DNA from: Campylobacter concisus | GTDB lineage: Bacteria; Campylobacterota; Campylobacteria; Campylobacterales; Campylobacteraceae | Direction: 5' to 3' | Assembly (NCBI RefSeq): GCF_002092855.1 | Contig: NZ_LVLC01000030.1 | Location: forward strand, 212,853 to 276,852 | DNA length: 64,000 nucleotides | Shown here: positions 61,330 to 64,000 of the stretch, in pieces | How positions within the stretch are numbered: position 1 is the stretch's first letter | How the letters are laid out: each line of letters starts with the position of its first letter | Translations under genes and position numbers: made by a program | Notes under the pieces: model-generated | Database searches by the model: none | The model's input: the letters and a program-made list of their open reading frames with translations, nothing else | Told to the model about the DNA's origin: nothing

Positions 61330-63834
61330 ATGGACAAAAATTTAACATCACCAACATCATCACTAGCCAAGCCTGTCATGCTAGCATCTAGTAATTCAGT
61401 AGCAACAGACGGCTTTGTGGACTACGGCGTATCTAACGATACCTTCTCGACTCTTCAGATAGCAAACGAGTCAAACGATAAATTTATCGTTACACGTGCA
61501 GATATTTATGAAAATTTAGAAAGTATATTTAGCATAGAGTGCTTTGCCTATATAAATTTGGTGAAAAACCCGCTTTATGAAAATTTAGACACCATCTACA
61601 ATAACGATAAAAGCTACTCAAGCATATATAAATATCTTGATAAAAGTATAAAGCTAAGCATAAAAAGGCCTTCTTCAACAAATAAAACCATCGTTCCAGA
61701 TGGTAGCTCAAACGATATGCACTTTAGTGGAATAGTAAGCGATGTAGAGTATCTTGGCGTAGATGATGAGACTAGTACAAATATAGATAAAAAGTACTTC
61801 TTTAAATTTAAGCTAACTTCACCGCTATATAGGCTAAGTATAAATAGAGCAAATAGAATTTATACGGACCAGAGTATCTTAGAAGTAGTAAAGGATATTT
61901 TGGCTTTTAATAAACAAAGACTAACCAAAGAGCTGGACTTCTCAAATATCAAAAATAACTACAACAAAAGAGAATTTATAGCCCAGTACAATGAGAGTGA
62001 TCTAGCTTTCATAACAAGGCTTTGCCATGATAGCGGTATATATTTTTACGAAGATAATGAAAAAATTTACTTTCATGATACATTTATACTAGCTTATAGC
62101 AATCAAAATGAAAATTTTACTTCAAGCGATACAAGTAGTGGCAAGGAAGCTAGAAAGGTAAGTTTTAATGTAAATTTGAATAATAATCTAGCAACCGAGC
62201 ATATAAATAAAATAACAAAGAGCGAAACACTAAAGGCAAATAGCTTTACGCACTCTTTTCAAAATACAGCTTATCCAAATGTGCTGGAGAGTAAAAATGA
62301 AAAGATATTTGACGAGCAGGTAAATATCTATGATAAGCATATAAATTTGGACGAGTATTCATTTAGTGATACTAGCTTGCTTGAAGTTAGCACCTACCTT
62401 AAGAAACTAAGAAGCGATATGCTTTTAAAAGAATTTACCGCTAGCTCAAATGTATTTGCACTAAATTTAAATGACAATATCTCGGTAGCCATTGACGCTA
62501 GCAAGGGCGAATATGAGTTTAAAATAATAGCTTTAAAGCATACTTATATTGATGAGAGCGTTTTAGAAAATACCTTAAATTTGGGCGATAATGTCCCATT
62601 TAAAGATAAAAAATTTATAAGCTCATACACAAACGAGATAAGCATCATTCCAAGTAGCGTGAAATTTGTCCCAAGCTACAAGCAAAAGCCAAAAGCACCA
62701 GATATTACGCTAGGTCTTGTAGTCGGTCAAGATGGACTAAACAGCCAAAATAATACGATCCATACTGATAGCTATGGTAGAGTAAAGGTGAGGTTAAATG
62801 CTTTTAGCACACAAGAGATAATCGATAAAGACGACGCTATCAACGCAAGCTATCACAAGAGTGCTTATCTAAGAGTGATAACGCCTATTGCTAGCAATAG
62901 CTCAGGATTTTTTGCCATACCAAGGATCGGCGATGAGGTTATCATCTCTTTTTTACAAAATGACATAGATAACCCAGTAGTAAGTGGCAGCCTATATAAT
63001 GCTTCAAATACGCCACTTGTAAATGTAGATAGTAACTATCACCAAACATCTCTTAGCTCAAAAACAATTGGCGCAAATGAGACCGGTATAAACGAGATCA
63101 CTTTATCAAATTTAAAGAATAAAGAGCAAATTTATGTAAAAGCAGAAAAGGACTATGACGAGCTTGTAAATAACGACTTTTCTCAAACAATACTAAATGA
63201 CAAAAGCTCACAAGTGCATGGAAGTTATACTGAACGAGTAAAAAAAGCCCACATTCAGACGATAGATCTAGCAAAAAATGTAAATGTCGGAGGCGAGTAT
63301 CTAACAACAGTTGGACTTTCAAAAGATACAGTAGTTGGTGTCTCAAATACGCTAAATGTAGCCGTTGATAACAATACAAGAGTAGGCCAAGATAGTCATG
63401 AATTTGTAGGACATGATAAATTTGTAGAAGTAAAATCAAATCTTAATACGACCATACATAATGATGAGATGAAAGAGGTAAAAGGCACAAAAGAGCAAAA
63501 TATAGATGGTGGCTATAAGCTAAATTCACAAAAAGGCATAAATGAATTTAGTAACGAGCATATTGTGCTTCAGGCAAATAGCTACATTGATATAAATGCT
63601 AAGTCAAATTTCACAACAAAAACAGCTGCCCAGTACACTGAGATTGCTGATTCAAAATTTAGCAATATAGAGACGACTTATGAGGTAAATGCCAAAGATA
63701 AGATAATCCATCAAGTAGGTAGCACAAAAGTAACGATAGAAGGATCAAGCGTCGTGATAGAAGTAGCTGGCGTAAAGGCAATATTTGATAGTAGAGGGCT
63801 AAGAGTTATCGGTGGAGATATAAAGGCTTTATAA
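61330..63834 (+). CDS. vgrG: T6SS spike protein VgrG (TssI)
   Basis: 834 aa from ATG 61330; TTG 61315 is an alternative. gp27-like N-terminal half (FSGIVSDVEYLGVDDE, REFIAQYNESDLAFITRLCH), gp5 OB-fold (TDSYGRVKVRLNAF), the IGDEVIISFLQNDIDNPVV signature, then beta-helix repeats with NTRVGQDSHEFVGHDKFVEV and a final ERQ-free tail ending VIGGDIKAL. No obvious catalytic extension, so effectors probably bind non-covalently. No PAAR gene is visible in the window. Confidence 0.95.
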   Translation: MDKNLTSPTSSLAKPVMLASSNSVATDGFVDYGVSNDTFSTLQIANESNDKFIVTRADIYENLESIFSIECFAYINLVKNPLYENLDTIYNNDKSYSSIYKYLDKSIKLSIKRPSSTNKTIVPDGSSNDMHFSGIVSDVEYLGVDDETSTNIDKKYFFKFKLTSPLYRLSINRANRIYTDQSILEVVKDILAFNKQRLTKELDFSNIKNNYNKREFIAQYNESDLAFITRLCHDSGIYFYEDNEKIYFHDTFILAYSNQNENFTSSDTSSGKEARKVSFNVNLNNNLATEHINKITKSETLKANSFTHSFQNTAYPNVLESKNEKIFDEQVNIYDKHINLDEYSFSDTSLLEVSTYLKKLRSDMLLKEFTASSNVFALNLNDNISVAIDASKGEYEFKIIALKHTYIDESVLENTLNLGDNVPFKDKKFISSYTNEISIIPSSVKFVPSYKQKPKAPDITLGLVVGQDGLNSQNNTIHTDSYGRVKVRLNAFSTQEIIDKDDAINASYHKSAYLRVITPIASNSSGFFAIPRIGDEVIISFLQNDIDNPVVSGSLYNASNTPLVNVDSNYHQTSLSSKTIGANETGINEITLSNLKNKEQIYVKAEKDYDELVNNDFSQTILNDKSSQVHGSYTERVKKAHIQTIDLAKNVNVGGEYLTTVGLSKDTVVGVSNTLNVAVDNNTRVGQDSHEFVGHDKFVEVKSNLNTTIHNDEMKEVKGTKEQNIDGGYKLNSQKGINEFSNEHIVLQANSYIDINAKSNFTTKTAAQYTEIADSKFSNIETTYEVNAKDKIIHQVGSTKVTIEGSSVVIEVAGVKAIFDSRGLRVIGGDIKAL

Positions 63835-63844
63835 GATCATATTT

Positions 63845-63875
63845 AAAGACTTACTTTCTATTTTAGTAGGTCTTT
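63845..63875 (+). terminator. Terminator after vgrG
   Basis: AAAGACTTACT/AGTAGGTCTTT 11-bp stem (one wobble) with a 9-nt loop, followed by AAATTTTTAAAT. The remaining 125 bp to the window end show no gene. Confidence 0.7.
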
Positions 63876-64000
63876 AAATTTTTAAATAAAATCAATTTCT
63901 ACTAAAATTAATGCTAAGAATTTTAAAGGCAAAGGCTAAATTTTAGGGCTACGATAAAAGATAGTCACACAAATATTTCACATGGTACAATAGACATATA

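Larger units (their letters stand above)
43124..64000. mobile_element. Island 3 (left part): T6SS-carrying element
   Basis: It starts at attachment core 3 with an island-1-type left end and a MobV remnant, then a polymorphic-toxin remnant and a T6SS locus. No integrase or fourth core is in the window, so the right boundary lies beyond 64000. Confidence 0.75.

Overview
The window looks like the chromosome of a Campylobacter, probably near C. concisus. The pointers are AT-rich coding, typical epsilonproteobacterial dnaG, PepE and DcuC proteins, a dba-dsbI type disulfide locus, and a ClpV-less type VI secretion system (T6SS). Species assignment is inference. Everything was read by eye, without database searches.

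1-9000 is ordinary backbone. It holds the start of a small membrane protein, dnaG, and a peptide-utilisation run: carbamoylase-type amidohydrolase, AbgA-like M20 amidohydrolase, pepE, dcuC and pepT. A PP-loop ATPase and an intact tRNA-Met(CAT) follow.

From 9001 to beyond the window end, the tRNA-Met gene carries at least three integrated elements in tandem. Copies of the tRNA 3' end (48-49 bp) lie at 9001, 19159 and 43124. Island 1 (9001-19158) has a MobV-type relaxase, a GC-richer redox/hydrolase cassette (AraC regulator, aldo/keto reductase, two alpha/beta hydrolases, flavodoxin, cupin), a structured non-coding region with a striking 5-bp-periodic GTNNN array, and a 650-aa tyrosine integrase. 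Island 2 (19159-43123) has a leader-RNA-like segment, a candidate oriT, MobC and a second relaxase. Its cargo includes two DUF4143 ATPases, decayed type III restriction remnants, a molybdoenzyme operon (catalytic, Fe-S, TorD-like chaperone and NrfD-like subunits), an ABC-ATPase/TOPRIM protein, and two opposed copies of a dba-dsbI-periplasmic protein module. A 712-aa integrase ends it. Island 3 (43124 onward) starts with a near copy of island 1's left end and a MobV remnant. It then carries a broken haemagglutinin-type polymorphic toxin with a candidate immunity gene and an orphan tail, followed by a nearly full T6SS locus (tssJKLA, tssBCEFG, tssM, FHA protein, hcp, paired secreted paralogues, vgrG). 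Its integrase and right end must lie outside the window.

The two integrases appear to have their own arm-type repeats: AGTGGAACA/AGTGGGACA at both ends of island 1 and at the left end of island 3, and TGTAGCAAA at both ends of island 2. This explains how different elements share one tRNA core site and predicts an island-1-type integrase at the far end of island 3.
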